Shown here one piece after another: positions 51,091-60,976 of a stretch of DNA of 64,000 bases. The number at the start of each line of letters is the position of its first letter. Position 1 is the stretch's first letter. The DNA comes from Arcobacter ellisii (GTDB lineage: Bacteria > Campylobacterota > Campylobacteria > Campylobacterales > Arcobacteraceae). The notes under the pieces were generated by a model. It was given only the letters and a program-made list of their open reading frames with translations, did not search any database and was not told where the DNA came from. The position numbers and the translations under genes were made by a program. The stretch lies in the NCBI RefSeq assembly GCF_003544915.1, contig NZ_CP032097.1, positions 2,294,001 to 2,358,000 of the forward strand, in the 5' to 3' direction.

Positions 51091-52229
51091 TTATCTATCT
51101 CCTTTATTATAGGTTCAATCGAACCTGCTTTTGTTAAAACTGGTTTTTCTAACACACCAATTTTTCCTAAATAATCACCAATTTCATCTTTTTCTATTAA
51201 ATAATAGTTTTTAATACACTCAAAAAGAGATTTTTGATTAAATATATTTTTTCCACTAATCAACTTACAACCAAAAAATGCAGGTTCAATTGGATTATGC
51301 CCACCTATTTTTTCAAATGCTCCACCTAAAATCACTACATCAGAGATTGCATAAATATCATTTAAAATTCCCATTTTATCAACTAATATTATATCAGATT
51401 CAAAATCCTCTTTTTGGCTATATTTATGATAAGAAAAATTTTTTTCTTTTGTAAATTCCCTTAATAATAAATCAACTTTTAAAAAACGTTCAGGATGTCT
51501 GGGAACAATTACCAATTTCCCAAACTCTTTTTTATATGAATTTATAATCAACTCTTCTTCATTTTCATGAGTACTTGCAGCTGTTATTAAAATCCCACTT
51601 GGCTTTTTTAAATCTATCTTTTTTTGTGGTAATTGTGCTAATTTAATATTTCCAATTACTTCAATATTTTTTGCACCTAACTCTTCTAATCTAACTTTAT
51701 CAATTTCACTTTGTGCAAAAACTTTATCAATATTTTCAAATATTTTTTTATAAAAAAAACTAAATTTTTTATATGAATTATATGATTTATCTGAGATTCT
51801 TGCATTTATTAAAAAAGTTTTTGCACCTTTATTTTTTGCAATTAAAAAAAGCATATACCAAAGTTCAGCTTCCATAACTACTAAAACTTTTTGTCTATTT
51901 ATCCAAAAAGGTAAAAAAATTTCAAAGGGAAGATATTTTACATTTTGATTTATTGATTTAGCTTCTTCAAATCCTGTATTTGTAATTACAGAAATATTAG
52001 CTTGTTCTTTATAATTTTCAATTAAAGGTTTGATAGCTTTAGTTTCACCCATTGAACAAGAGTGAAACCAAATACCATTTTCTTTAAATCTTGAATTATT
52101 TTTTAAAAAAAACTTTGCTGGAATTGCTTTTTTATATTTAGAACTTTGTGACTTAAATATTAAATAAGGAATTGCAAGTATATAAATAACACTTAAAACT
52201 AAGTAATAAAATATACTAAAAAGGCTCAA
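51081..52229 (-). CDS. waaA: 3-deoxy-D-manno-octulosonic acid (Kdo) transferase WaaA
   Basis: The 382-residue protein has an N-terminal membrane segment (about 2-23), then the GT30 domain: IWFHSCSMGETKAIKPLI includes the catalytic Glu, and GGAFEKIGGHNPIEPAFFG is the nucleotide-sugar binding motif (about 324-342). WaaA adds Kdo to lipid A, the first LPS core step. The start is TTG at 52229, preceded by AGAGG. It follows the zinc-ribbon gene by one base. Confidence 0.95.
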   Translation of the reverse strand: MSLFSIFYYLVLSVIYILAIPYLIFKSQSSKYKKAIPAKFFLKNNSRFKENGIWFHSCSMGETKAIKPLIENYKEQANISVITNTGFEEAKSINQNVKYLPFEIFLPFWINRQKVLVVMEAELWYMLFLIAKNKGAKTFLINARISDKSYNSYKKFSFFYKKIFENIDKVFAQSEIDKVRLEELGAKNIEVIGNIKLAQLPQKKIDLKKPSGILITAASTHENEEELIINSYKKEFGKLVIVPRHPERFLKVDLLLREFTKEKNFSYHKYSQKEDFESDIILVDKMGILNDIYAISDVVILGGAFEKIGGHNPIEPAFFGCKLISGKNIFNQKSLFECIKNYYLIEKDEIGDYLGKIGVLEKPVLTKAGSIEPIIKEIDKWL

Positions 52230-52230
52230 A

Positions 52231-52950
52231 TTAAGCCTCTAGTTCTTCAGCTTCTTTATAAAGAATTCTTCCACAGTGTGGACAATTTATAATCTCTTCT
52301 GCTTTAATTACTTCTGCATAAGTTTTATCATTTATTTTCATAAAACAACCATAACAAGCTTGTTTTTTTACAGGAACAACAGCTGAATCTTTAGCCCATC
52401 TTTTAATTTTTTCATAGAAAGTTAAAATTTTATTATCAAATTTCTCTAATAATTCACTTCTTTCTTGATATACAACATTTCTTTCTTTATTGATTTCTTC
52501 AATTGTATTATCAACTGCAACTTGAATCTCTTTTATATCTTCTTCTTCAGCTGCTAATTTCTCTTGTAACTCTTTTAAAGTTGCTTCTTTGTTTTTTGCA
52601 AGATTATCTAATCTATCAATCTCTTCATTTGCAAATGCAATTTGTTCTTTTGCTATCTCTTCTTCTAATTGTAGAGCTTTTAACTCTTTTTCATTATGAA
52701 CATCTTTATTTTTTTTAGCAATATTTTCTAACTTAGTTTTTAATTCTGCTAAATGAATGTTGTTTTTTGTTCTTTTTGATTTTACATCATCAACTTCTAA
52801 ATAAATTGAGTTAATTGATGCTTTGATTGTTGCTGCCGTTTCAACAAATGTTGCTAACTTAGCTTTTTCATTTTCAATTTTTGGCTCAAACATACTAATT
52901 GCTGTATCAAATTTTGATAATTTGATTAAATCCTGTAAATACTTATTCAA
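52231..52950 (-). CDS. Coiled-coil zinc-ribbon protein (FlgZ/HP0958-like)
   Basis: The 239-residue protein has a long coiled coil (about 1-185) and a C-terminal C4 zinc ribbon with CYGC and CPHC. This is the architecture of Helicobacter HP0958, called FlgZ, which links RpoN stability and flagellin mRNA. No rpoN is visible here, so its role may differ. It starts with TTG at 52950, preceded by AGAAGGAG, and overlaps the NIF3 gene. Confidence 0.85.
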   Translation of the reverse strand: MNKYLQDLIKLSKFDTAISMFEPKIENEKAKLATFVETAATIKASINSIYLEVDDVKSKRTKNNIHLAELKTKLENIAKKNKDVHNEKELKALQLEEEIAKEQIAFANEEIDRLDNLAKNKEATLKELQEKLAAEEEDIKEIQVAVDNTIEEINKERNVVYQERSELLEKFDNKILTFYEKIKRWAKDSAVVPVKKQACYGCFMKINDKTYAEVIKAEEIINCPHCGRILYKEAEELEA

Positions 52951-53698
52951 CCGTTTCTCCTTCTATAAAAAACTCAAATGGATTTTTTGAAGCTGTTATT
53001 ATAGCTTTTAATTTATTTTTTTTCAAATATTCTTCTAAAAGTCCCTCTAACAAGGTACTAAAATATCTTTCACTTTCATAGTGTCTTATGTCAATAAGTG
53101 ATAATCCTCTAGCTTTTGCTTCCATAGCATCATGATATTTTATATCACCTGTTAAAAAACAATCTGCTTGAACTTGGTCTATTAAAGACATACCAGAACC
53201 TGTAACTATTGCAATTGTTTTTATAAAATCACTACATTTTACAGCTTTTATTGTTTTTAAACCCAATTTTTTTGATATGTATTTTACTAACTCATCAAAA
53301 TTCATATTTACATCACAAGATGAAATAAACTCTAATGAATTTTTTATCTTAAAGCCTAAAATCTCTTCAACTACATATCTGTTTAAATGTGTTTTATCAA
53401 TATTTGTATGCATTGAAATCAATGCTATATCTTTTTTTATTAACTCTTTTAAAATTTTTGTACTATATGTATCAAAATTTACTCTTTTAATTCCAGAAAA
53501 AATTAAAGGATGATGAGTAATAACTAAAGATTTTTCTTTTATATTAGCTACTAACTCTTCATCTAAATCTATACTAATATAAATATTCTCAATTTCATCA
53601 TTTTTTGAACCTACAAGTAAACCTGAGTTATCCCATTTTTCTTGTAGCTCAAAAGGAGAAATTTCATTTAAAACATCATAAATTTCTTGAAGTTTCAA
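52943..53698 (-). CDS. NIF3/YbgI family protein
   Basis: The 251-residue protein has NIF3 motifs: WDNSGLLVGS near 21-30, ITHHPLIFSG near 60-69 (metal-binding His pair), MHTNIDK near 98-104, and C-terminal TGDIKYHDAMEA. These form a dinuclear metal site. Family members are annotated as GTP cyclohydrolase I type 2 homologues, but the real reaction is not settled. It follows glyQ by two bases. Confidence 0.9.
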   Translation of the reverse strand: MKLQEIYDVLNEISPFELQEKWDNSGLLVGSKNDEIENIYISIDLDEELVANIKEKSLVITHHPLIFSGIKRVNFDTYSTKILKELIKKDIALISMHTNIDKTHLNRYVVEEILGFKIKNSLEFISSCDVNMNFDELVKYISKKLGLKTIKAVKCSDFIKTIAIVTGSGMSLIDQVQADCFLTGDIKYHDAMEAKARGLSLIDIRHYESERYFSTLLEGLLEEYLKKNKLKAIITASKNPFEFFIEGETVE

Positions 53699-53700
53699 AC

Positions 53701-54582
53701 TTATCTTCCTATTCTTTTTAATCTTTCAGGTTCTTGTTCTTTATATAAAACAGCACAACCTTGAGCTAATTCTCTAACCTTCAGAATATAATTTTGTCTT
53801 TCAGTTACAGAAATCGCTTTTCTTGCATCAAGTGTATTAAAAGCATGACTTGCAATCATACATTGGTCATAGGCAGGAAGAGGAAGACCTGCTTCTAAAC
53901 AAGATTTACATTCAGCAAAAGCATCATCAAAATGTCTAAATAACATTTGAGTATTCGCTACTTCAAAATTATATTTTGAGAACTCATACTCTCCCTCTTT
54001 ATGAACATCAGCATAAGTTGTTTTACCAAATTGATTTTCATTCCAAACTATATCAAATACAGAATCAACACCTTGTAAATACATGGCAAGTCTTTCTGTT
54101 CCATAAGTAATTTCAACAGCAACAGGGTCACAAGCTAAACCTCCAACTTGTTGGAAATATGTAAATTGTGTAACCTCCATTCCATCAAGCCATACTTCCC
54201 AACCAAGTCCCCAAGCTCCAAGTGTTGGTGATTCCCAGTTATCTTCAACAAATCTAATATCATGTCTTGAAACATCTAAACCTAAAAATTCCAAAGATTG
54301 TAGATATAAATCTTGAATATTATCTGGACTTGGTTTTATTAAAACTTGAAATTGATAATAAGCACCTAATCTATTTGGATTTTCTCCATATCTTCCATCA
54401 GTTGGTCTTCTACTTGGTGCTACATATGCTGTACTCCAAGGAGTTGAATCTAAACTTCTTAAAAGTGTAGCTGGATGAAATGTTCCAGCTCCAGCAGGAA
54501 TATCATAAGGCTGAACAATATTACAACCTTGATTTGCCCAAAATTCTTGTAATTTTAATAGCATTTGTGAAAATGTAATCAT
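53701..54582 (-). CDS. glyQ: Glycine-tRNA ligase alpha subunit
   Basis: The 293-residue protein starts [20 protein letters not shown] and contains [18 protein letters not shown] and [18 protein letters not shown], hallmark bacterial GlyQ sequences. It charges tRNA-Gly together with GlyS, which is not in the window. It follows the glutaredoxin-like gene directly. Confidence 0.98.
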   Translation of the reverse strand: MITFSQMLLKLQEFWANQGCNIVQPYDIPAGAGTFHPATLLRSLDSTPWSTAYVAPSRRPTDGRYGENPNRLGAYYQFQVLIKPSPDNIQDLYLQSLEFLGLDVSRHDIRFVEDNWESPTLGAWGLGWEVWLDGMEVTQFTYFQQVGGLACDPVAVEITYGTERLAMYLQGVDSVFDIVWNENQFGKTTYADVHKEGEYEFSKYNFEVANTQMLFRHFDDAFAECKSCLEAGLPLPAYDQCMIASHAFNTLDARKAISVTERQNYILKVRELAQGCAVLYKEQEPERLKRIGR

Positions 54583-54813
54583 CTATTTAATTCCTAACTC
54601 TTTATTTATTTTATTTTTGTCAAAACCACAAATCCATCTATTTCCTATTAAAATTACGGGAGCACCAGAACAATGTTTTTGACAATCTTGTAATGCTTGT
54701 TTATTTTTAGATAAATCTATAAGGTTATATTTTAGTTTTTTGCTTTTGAAATAAAATTTTGCTTCCTCACACCATTTACAATTTGGTAAAGTAAATAGTG
54801 CAATTGGCTTCAT
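54583..54813 (-). CDS. Glutaredoxin-like protein
   Basis: The 76-residue protein has the redox motif CKWC at residues 12-15 (FTLPNCKWCEEAKFYF) and a later GAPVILIGNRWICGFDKN with the cis-Pro and C-terminal glutaredoxin features. It probably reduces disulphides or acts in thiol exchange. The gene overlaps purE by one base. It is smaller than most glutaredoxins (about 85) but complete. Confidence 0.85.
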   Translation of the reverse strand: MKPIALFTLPNCKWCEEAKFYFKSKKLKYNLIDLSKNKQALQDCQKHCSGAPVILIGNRWICGFDKNKINKELGIK

Positions 54814-55307
54814 TATAAAATTACTTCAACGTCTTTAGAATCACTTTCAACTTTTTTAGCTTGAACGATTCTATCTTCTTTTAATTTTGTTGATAACTCT
54901 TTATCTGTAATAGCTAAAATTTGCATAGCTAAATACGCAGCATTAACAGCTCCACTTCTTCCAAGTGCTACTGTTCCAACAGGCATTCCAGCAGGCATTT
55001 GAACAGTTGAAAGCATAGCATCCATACCATCCATTGCTCCACCTTTCATAGGTACACCAATTACAGGTTTTGTTGTACTTGCAGCAACTGCACCAGCTAA
55101 GTGAGCAGCCATTCCAGCAGCAGCAATAAATGCAACAGCACCTTTTTCTTCTGCTTCTTTGATATAAATTTTAGTTCTTTCTGGACTTCTGTGTGCTGAA
55201 GATACAACTAGCTCATACTTTACATTAAATTTTTCAAATGTATCAGCACAATGTTTCATAATTTCATAATCTGATTTACTACCCATTAATATTGATATAA
55301 AATTCAT
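54813..55307 (-). CDS. purE: N5-carboxyaminoimidazole ribonucleotide mutase PurE
   Basis: The 164-residue protein has MGSKSDYEIMKHC, SSAHRSPERT and AAGMAAHLAGAVAAST with PVGTVALG, all class I PurE signatures. It converts N5-CAIR to CAIR in purine synthesis. Its position beside the glutaredoxin-like gene and glyQ matches Campylobacter gene order. Confidence 0.97.
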   Translation of the reverse strand: MNFISILMGSKSDYEIMKHCADTFEKFNVKYELVVSSAHRSPERTKIYIKEAEEKGAVAFIAAAGMAAHLAGAVAASTTKPVIGVPMKGGAMDGMDAMLSTVQMPAGMPVGTVALGRSGAVNAAYLAMQILAITDKELSTKLKEDRIVQAKKVESDSKDVEVIL

Positions 55308-55346
55308 AGTTTTTCCCTTTTTATTTTTTAAAAGTTCAAGATTATA

Positions 55347-56606
55347 TCAAAAATTATCTAATAGTTTTATAATCTTATCTACTTTTACTTTTCGCCAAGA
55401 TTCTGATTTATAAATTGTTAGTTTTTCATTTTCGTAAATAAATTTTGATAAATTTTTTGTTTTATCTTTTACAAATATTGGTTTTATATATTTATAATAT
55501 TTTATCTTTTTTTCAAAATTTTTATCAGTAAAAAAAACAACTGTTGGTATCATAAAAGCATCACTTATATGATAAGTTGAAGTATCAGTTGTAATTATTT
55601 TATCCATATTTGAAACAATATAAATAAAATCACTTATTGTTTTTGACTCTTTTGATAAATCAATATAATTATCCTCTTTTATCTTTGAATCAATTTGTAA
55701 AGTAGTAATTATGAGATAATCATCAGCTTTTGCCAATAATTCTTTTAATAAATCAATTGCAATTGCCTGAGGAATTGATTTATTTATATTTGCTGAGTAT
55801 GGATGAAAAAGTAGCAATTTCCCTTTTCTTTTTGCTTCATCAATTTTTTGAATTAATGTATCTTGGGGTTTATAATTAATTAAATCTAATTCATTATATT
55901 TTTCAGTTTCATCAATTTTTTTATAATTTATTCCGAATTTATATAACCAAGCATCAACACTATTTAATTCATCTAATAGTTTATTCATATTCATACTATT
56001 ATCTATAAAATAGTCATATTCGCAAAGTTTTTTTGATGTTATACTTAAAGGGAAAATATTATTAATATATTTTTGAGTTTTATAAATTTCTTTATCTCTT
56101 GTATAATAACTATTATTTGAAGCATTGATATATATGTCAAATTTTATATTTTTATAAACTTCTTTTAATTTTTTATATAAAATTCTTAAAGCAGTACAAG
56201 ATGAAATTATTTCACTAATTGTTGAACCAACTCCACCAATTAATGCTACATTTATTTCATCTTTTTGAATATTTTTTAATTGTTTAAAAATATCAGTTTC
56301 AACAAAATCAAAAAAATCTATATTATTTTGTTCTTCTCTTTTTTTTGCTTCATCAATATTTATAATTCCTAATTCAATAGGAAAATTAGGGATATTTCTT
56401 ATGTTTTTTTCATTTAGCTGTTTTGCAAAATATTTAGTTTTGTCAACTCTTGAAAAGATCTCTTTTATATCAACAAAATCATCATAAGTAGTAATATAAA
56501 CTGTCTCATTTTCAAGTTCTGATGGAGTTTTTAGTTTATTATAATAAACCATTGTTCCATCAGTTGTTTTTATATTAATATTCTGAGTAACCCTAAAAAA
56601 AATCAT
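55347..56606 (-). CDS. Glycosyltransferase family 9-like protein
   Basis: This 419-residue protein has an N-terminal region without clear family match. The C-terminal half resembles GT9 heptosyltransferases: LLLFHPYSANINKSIP near 266-281, then a SNMDKIITTDTSTYHISDAF stretch near 339-358 and PTVVFFTD. No membrane helix or signal peptide is visible. It may act on LPS core or a protein glycan. It is placed between purE and the U32 gene, where C. jejuni has no equivalent as I recall, suggesting insertion. Confidence 0.65.
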   Translation of the reverse strand: MIFFRVTQNINIKTTDGTMVYYNKLKTPSELENETVYITTYDDFVDIKEIFSRVDKTKYFAKQLNEKNIRNIPNFPIELGIINIDEAKKREEQNNIDFFDFVETDIFKQLKNIQKDEINVALIGGVGSTISEIISSCTALRILYKKLKEVYKNIKFDIYINASNNSYYTRDKEIYKTQKYINNIFPLSITSKKLCEYDYFIDNSMNMNKLLDELNSVDAWLYKFGINYKKIDETEKYNELDLINYKPQDTLIQKIDEAKRKGKLLLFHPYSANINKSIPQAIAIDLLKELLAKADDYLIITTLQIDSKIKEDNYIDLSKESKTISDFIYIVSNMDKIITTDTSTYHISDAFMIPTVVFFTDKNFEKKIKYYKYIKPIFVKDKTKNLSKFIYENEKLTIYKSESWRKVKVDKIIKLLDNF

Positions 56607-56619
56607 TTCTTTTAAAAGC

Positions 56620-57909
56620 TTATTCTACAATATTATCTTCAACGTTCTCAATTCTAAACATTGTTAAATAAGGAAGTTTACCAGGTAATTTGATTTTATT
56701 TACATTACCACTATGAACCGATTCTAACTCTTTATTTGTTTCAGTTAAAATCTTTTTGAAATTAATATAATACATCCCATCTTTTTTGAAAATTTTACCA
56801 ATTTCATTTTCACATTCAACTAACTCTTCACCCATTGGAGTAAAGATTTCAATATCTTCATTTGGATAAACTTTGTATTTACATAAAAAGTGTTCTTCAT
56901 CTTCTGTCACTAATCCAGTTACTTCATAAGAACCTTTACTTAAAGCATAATCATGATTTTGAGAATCTGTTTTCTCAAAAGGTCTATGAATTAAATAAGC
57001 ATCAGTAAAACCTCTATTTTTTGTTGTATATAACTCTTTTTGATATTTTTCTGGTTCAAATTTACCTTCATAATAATCATCAATTGCTTCTCTATAAGCT
57101 TTTGCAGTTACTGCTGCATAATAAGGAGATTTTGTTCTTCCTTCAATTTTTAAACTATCAACAGCTCCACTATCTAAAATCTCTTTTATATGAGAAGCTA
57201 AATTCATATCTTTTGAGTTAAAAATATAAGTTCCAACACCTGGTTCTTCTTCTAATCTAAATAACGTATTATGGTCTTCATTTGCAGCATATAAAGTATA
57301 TTGGAATCTACAATCATTTGCACAGCTTCCTCTATTTGGAACTCTTCCCATTTGAACAGCACTTACTAAACATCTTCCACTATAAGCAAAACACATAGAA
57401 CCATGAACAAAAATCTCTATTTCCATATCAGGTAAATGTTTTTTAATTTCAATAACATCTTTTAATGAAATTTCTCTTGCAACAACAATTCTTTTAACTC
57501 CCATATCCCAATAAACTTGAGCATCAAGATAGTTTAAAACATTTGCTTGTGTTGATAAATGAATATCAATTTCAGGAGCAATTTCACGACAAAGTCTTAC
57601 AACACCTGGCGCTGCAACGATAAATCCATCAGGCTTTAATGCTGCCATTGTAGCAATATGTTTTTTCAATAAATCTATTTGAGAATTAAATGGAAATCCA
57701 TTTATTGTTGCATAAACTTTTTTCCCTCTAGCGTGAGCATAATCAATTCCCTCTTTAAAAGTTTCAAACGTAAACTCTTTTCCAGCTCTAATTCTTAAGC
57801 TAAAGTGACTAACTCCTGCATAAACGGCATCAGCGCCATATTTAATAGCAATTTTTAATTTTTCTAAATTTCCAGCAGGTGAAAGTAACTCTACTTTTTG
57901 ATTATTCAT
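56620..57909 (-). CDS. U32 family peptidase-like tRNA hydroxylation protein
   Basis: The 429-residue protein has the U32 core with GADAVYAG near 25-32 and a four-Cys set at C173, C180, C196 and C200 (SMCFAYSGRCLVS, NRGSCANDCR). This Cys set is known in TrhP/YegQ-type proteins, which carry out prephenate-dependent hydroxylation of tRNA U34, rather than peptide cleavage. C. jejuni has a homologue beside purE. A promoter lies upstream. Confidence 0.88.
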   Translation of the reverse strand: MNNQKVELLSPAGNLEKLKIAIKYGADAVYAGVSHFSLRIRAGKEFTFETFKEGIDYAHARGKKVYATINGFPFNSQIDLLKKHIATMAALKPDGFIVAAPGVVRLCREIAPEIDIHLSTQANVLNYLDAQVYWDMGVKRIVVAREISLKDVIEIKKHLPDMEIEIFVHGSMCFAYSGRCLVSAVQMGRVPNRGSCANDCRFQYTLYAANEDHNTLFRLEEEPGVGTYIFNSKDMNLASHIKEILDSGAVDSLKIEGRTKSPYYAAVTAKAYREAIDDYYEGKFEPEKYQKELYTTKNRGFTDAYLIHRPFEKTDSQNHDYALSKGSYEVTGLVTEDEEHFLCKYKVYPNEDIEIFTPMGEELVECENEIGKIFKKDGMYYINFKKILTETNKELESVHSGNVNKIKLPGKLPYLTMFRIENVEDNIVE

Positions 57910-57956
57910 AAAATTCCTTTTAATATTCTAATAATATTTTCTTTTTAAAATATAAT

Positions 57957-57962
57957 ATTATA
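57957..57962 (-). promoter_or_regulatory. Promoter -10 of the U32 gene block
   Basis: On the minus strand GGTATAATATT contains TATAAT (57962 to 57957), with a leader of about 40 bases to the U32 ATG. AAAGGAA upstream of the ATG is the ribosome-binding site. It could drive the whole block to rimM. Confidence 0.5.
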
Positions 57963-58030
57963 CCTATTTTTAAATAAATATAAATATAAGACTTAATTTA
58001 TCTGATTTGTTTTGATTTTTCTAAGAAGGA

Positions 58031-58048
58031 GAAAGCTTAAAAGCTTTC
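58031..58048 (-). terminator. Hairpin over the chemoreceptor stop codon
   Basis: GAAAGCTT (58031-58038) and AAGCTTTC (58041-58048) pair perfectly around a two-base spacer containing part of the stop codon. The tract beyond (TCTCCTTCTT) is only partly T-rich, so it may be a weak terminator or 3' stabiliser. Confidence 0.45.
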
Positions 58049-60910
58049 CCACTCATCATCATTCGTTGATGAAGTAATATGTGTAGTTTTTTTTGTTTCT
58101 AATACTGCTTTAGGTTTTGAATTTTCAACTTTAATTTGAGTCTCTTTTTTTTCAAGTTTTTCAACCTTGTTTTCTACAAAATTATCTTTTTTTATTTGGT
58201 CAAGTGATCTAAATACTTCAAATGTAGCTTTATCTAATTTTTGTGATAATTCATTTAAAACTGATTGATCAGAATTAATTTTACAATCTTCATTTATATA
58301 ATTTTGAACACTATTATGAACTAAATCATGATTTGTTTTTAGTACATTCCAATTTTCAGTTTTTGTAAAAGATTTTCCACTATTTTCCTGTTCTAACATC
58401 CATTTACCTAAATCACACTCTGTTGATTTAGTTACACTCCATGCAACTTTTGAACTTCCAACTTTATCAAAATTTGTTAATTTGAATTTTATATGGTCAT
58501 TTTTTAATTTTGAAATTTTAAATACTAAATCAATATCTTCAATCTCTTTTTTACTCATCTCTTTAAATTTTGCTCTATCTGCAATTTTTAATAAGTTTTC
58601 AGATAAATTTGCAACTTCAGAAGCTAAACCACTAATAATTGTTGCTGAGTTTGCATTTACTTGTGTTGCTTGGTCCAAAGTATTTATAGTATCATTAATT
58701 TGAACTATTCCTTTTTCTTCCTCTTTACTTCCTTGAGATACATCTTCAATTAAACTAATTGTTTCATTAATTTTTGTATTTAATGTTGAATATCCACCTA
58801 TCATTTCATTTGCAATAGATTTACCTTCATTTGCTTTTGCAGTTGCAATTTGAACAATATTTTTAATCTCTTTTGCAGCTTCAGCACTTCTACTTGCAAG
58901 ATTTCTAACCTCTTGTGCAACAACAGCAAATCCTTTTCCAGCTTCACCAGCAGTTGCTGCTTCAACAGCTGCATTTAAAGATAAAATATTTGTTTGGAAA
59001 GCAATTTGATCAATTACTGTAATTGCATCGTTAATTGATTTTACTTGTTCATCAATATCATCCATAGCTTTATTTGTTTTAGAAGCTAAAACTTCACCCT
59101 CTTTTGAAGAAAGTTGTAATTCAGCTGCTAAATTTGACATTTGATGTACTTTTTGTACACTTGATTTTACAATTGAAGTAATCTCTTCAACTGCTGCTGC
59201 TGTTTCTTCTAATGATGCAGCTTGTTCATTTGCTGATGCTGAAAGTTTATTTGCAGCATTTGATAAAACACTTGTATCTTCATTTAATTTTCTACCACTT
59301 GTTACAATCATAGATAAGAATTCAGAAACAGTAACCCCAATTAATTGAGTACTTGCAGCTAATGAAGATATTATTCCATTAACTTTTGTTGTATCAATTT
59401 TTGAATCACCAATTGAGAAATTTGAATTTCCATACTCAATTAAAATATTATTTAATCCAACTAAATTTTGATTTGTTCTTTCAATCATTGAATTAATTGA
59501 ATCTCTTAATTTTTGAATTTGAGGATTTGAAGATGTTTTTTCTATTTTGTAAACATAAAAACCATTAATTACTTTTTCAATAACTTCATCAACATTTTCT
59601 ATTACTTTTGCATCTTCTTCATATCCAGCTTTTAATTTTCCAATGTAACCATTAAAGCTATCTACTAATTCTCCTATTTCATCATTTGATTTTTTTTCTA
59701 TATGATCAGCATTTGTATTTCCTTCTGAAATATTTACAACTGCTTCATTTAGATTTTCTAAAGGTTTAATTATTGTTTGTTTTATAAAATAATTATAAAT
59801 TAAATATACAATAATGATTGAAATAATTGAAAAAATAGTCATACTAATAATGATATTATTAATTTGCTCGTTTGTATTTTTTTCCATTAAAGCAACTTCA
59901 TTTTCTATATCATCAACATATGCACCAGTACCAATTATCCAATCCCAAGGTTCAAATTTTTGAACATAAGAGAATTTTTCTTTTGGATCATTTTTCTTTC
60001 CTGGTTTATCCCACCAATATTTTACTAAACCACCAGCTTTATTCTCATTTGAAACTTTTGCCATTTCAACAAAAAGTTTTTTACCTTTTGCATCAACATT
60101 TGAAGACAAATCTTTGCCATCTAAATGTTTACTAACAGGATGCATTATCATTTTTGGAGAAGAATCATTAATCCAGAAATAATCATTATTTGCATATCTC
60201 ATTTCAGAAAGTGTTTTTAACGCTTCTTCTTGCATTTTTGTTGTTACATCATCAACATATTCACCTGTTCCAATTACCCAATTATACGGTTTGAAAAGTT
60301 TTACAAATGAAACTTTTGGTTGAGGAGAATTAAAACCTGGTTTTGGCCAAACATAATCAACAAAACCTTCTGAATTTTTCTTTGCAACTTCTGCAAATTC
60401 AAAAAATATTCTTTTACCAGCTTCATCTTTGTAATCAACCATATTTTTACCATTTAAAGCAGGTTTAATTGGATGTGTAACTATAACTGCATCAGTATCA
60501 TTAACCCAAAAATATCCAGTTTTTCCATATCTTGTGGCATCAATAATATTTTTTAATCTATATTTTAATGCCTCTTCGGATAATGAACCTTTTAATTTTT
60601 CATACTCAGATTCTAAAATTGAAAAAAGAAAATTTGTTTGTGTTTTTAAATCTTCTTGAACTTCAACTTTAATTTTATCAATTGCAGTTCTTCCATAATA
60701 AGCTTCAACTGTTTTGATTGCTAGTGATACATAATTTTTTAATTCAGCTTCTTTTTTTAAATAAGCTTCTTCTTTAAACTTTTCAATATTATCTTTTGAA
60801 AACTTTTTGATAGAATATATCGAATCAACAGTAATAGCTACAGAAATTACTATTATTGTAATTAAAGAAAGAATTAAAATCTTACCTTTTATAGACATGT
60901 TAGAAAACAT
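58037..60910 (-). CDS. Methyl-accepting chemotaxis protein with two Cache modules, CZB domain and EWESF tail
   Basis: The 957-residue chemoreceptor has TM1 (about 9-30) and a periplasmic region with two similar single-Cache (sCache_2) modules: YFWVND at 133-138 and YFWIND at 244-249, each followed by a W(V/I)IGTGEYVDD or GAYVDD segment. TM2 (about 352-375), a HAMP domain (about 376-430) and the signalling domain (tip near 640-690) follow. A CZB domain has H806, C832, H861 and H865. The last residues, DDEWESF, match the NWETF-type peptide that recruits CheR and CheB. Ligands of Cache_2 domains are often organic acids, but the ligand is not known. Confidence 0.95.
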   Translation of the reverse strand: MFSNMSIKGKILILSLITIIVISVAITVDSIYSIKKFSKDNIEKFKEEAYLKKEAELKNYVSLAIKTVEAYYGRTAIDKIKVEVQEDLKTQTNFLFSILESEYEKLKGSLSEEALKYRLKNIIDATRYGKTGYFWVNDTDAVIVTHPIKPALNGKNMVDYKDEAGKRIFFEFAEVAKKNSEGFVDYVWPKPGFNSPQPKVSFVKLFKPYNWVIGTGEYVDDVTTKMQEEALKTLSEMRYANNDYFWINDSSPKMIMHPVSKHLDGKDLSSNVDAKGKKLFVEMAKVSNENKAGGLVKYWWDKPGKKNDPKEKFSYVQKFEPWDWIIGTGAYVDDIENEVALMEKNTNEQINNIIISMTIFSIISIIIVYLIYNYFIKQTIIKPLENLNEAVVNISEGNTNADHIEKKSNDEIGELVDSFNGYIGKLKAGYEEDAKVIENVDEVIEKVINGFYVYKIEKTSSNPQIQKLRDSINSMIERTNQNLVGLNNILIEYGNSNFSIGDSKIDTTKVNGIISSLAASTQLIGVTVSEFLSMIVTSGRKLNEDTSVLSNAANKLSASANEQAASLEETAAAVEEITSIVKSSVQKVHQMSNLAAELQLSSKEGEVLASKTNKAMDDIDEQVKSINDAITVIDQIAFQTNILSLNAAVEAATAGEAGKGFAVVAQEVRNLASRSAEAAKEIKNIVQIATAKANEGKSIANEMIGGYSTLNTKINETISLIEDVSQGSKEEEKGIVQINDTINTLDQATQVNANSATIISGLASEVANLSENLLKIADRAKFKEMSKKEIEDIDLVFKISKLKNDHIKFKLTNFDKVGSSKVAWSVTKSTECDLGKWMLEQENSGKSFTKTENWNVLKTNHDLVHNSVQNYINEDCKINSDQSVLNELSQKLDKATFEVFRSLDQIKKDNFVENKVEKLEKKETQIKVENSKPKAVLETKKTTHITSSTNDDEWESF

Positions 60911-60939
60911 TCAACTCTCCATAATTTTTGTTAGAGAGT

Positions 60940-60969
60940 ATAATATCTATTGTAGTGTTAATTTGTCAA
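60940..60969 (-). promoter_or_regulatory. Sigma-70-type promoter of the Cache chemoreceptor gene
   Basis: On the minus strand TTGACA (60969 to 60964) and TATTAT (60945 to 60940) are separated by 18 bases. The predicted leader is about 20-30 bases, with GGAGAG before the ATG. It lies directly after recN. Confidence 0.6.
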
Positions 60970-60976
60970 GTAATTA

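Noticed and set aside
6240-59040. Near-identical DNA stretches in the two chemoreceptor genes (about 6.25-6.36 kb and 58.9-59.0 kb)
   Set aside because: They encode the conserved signalling tip and are explained by protein homology, not by a mobile element or a specific repeat family.
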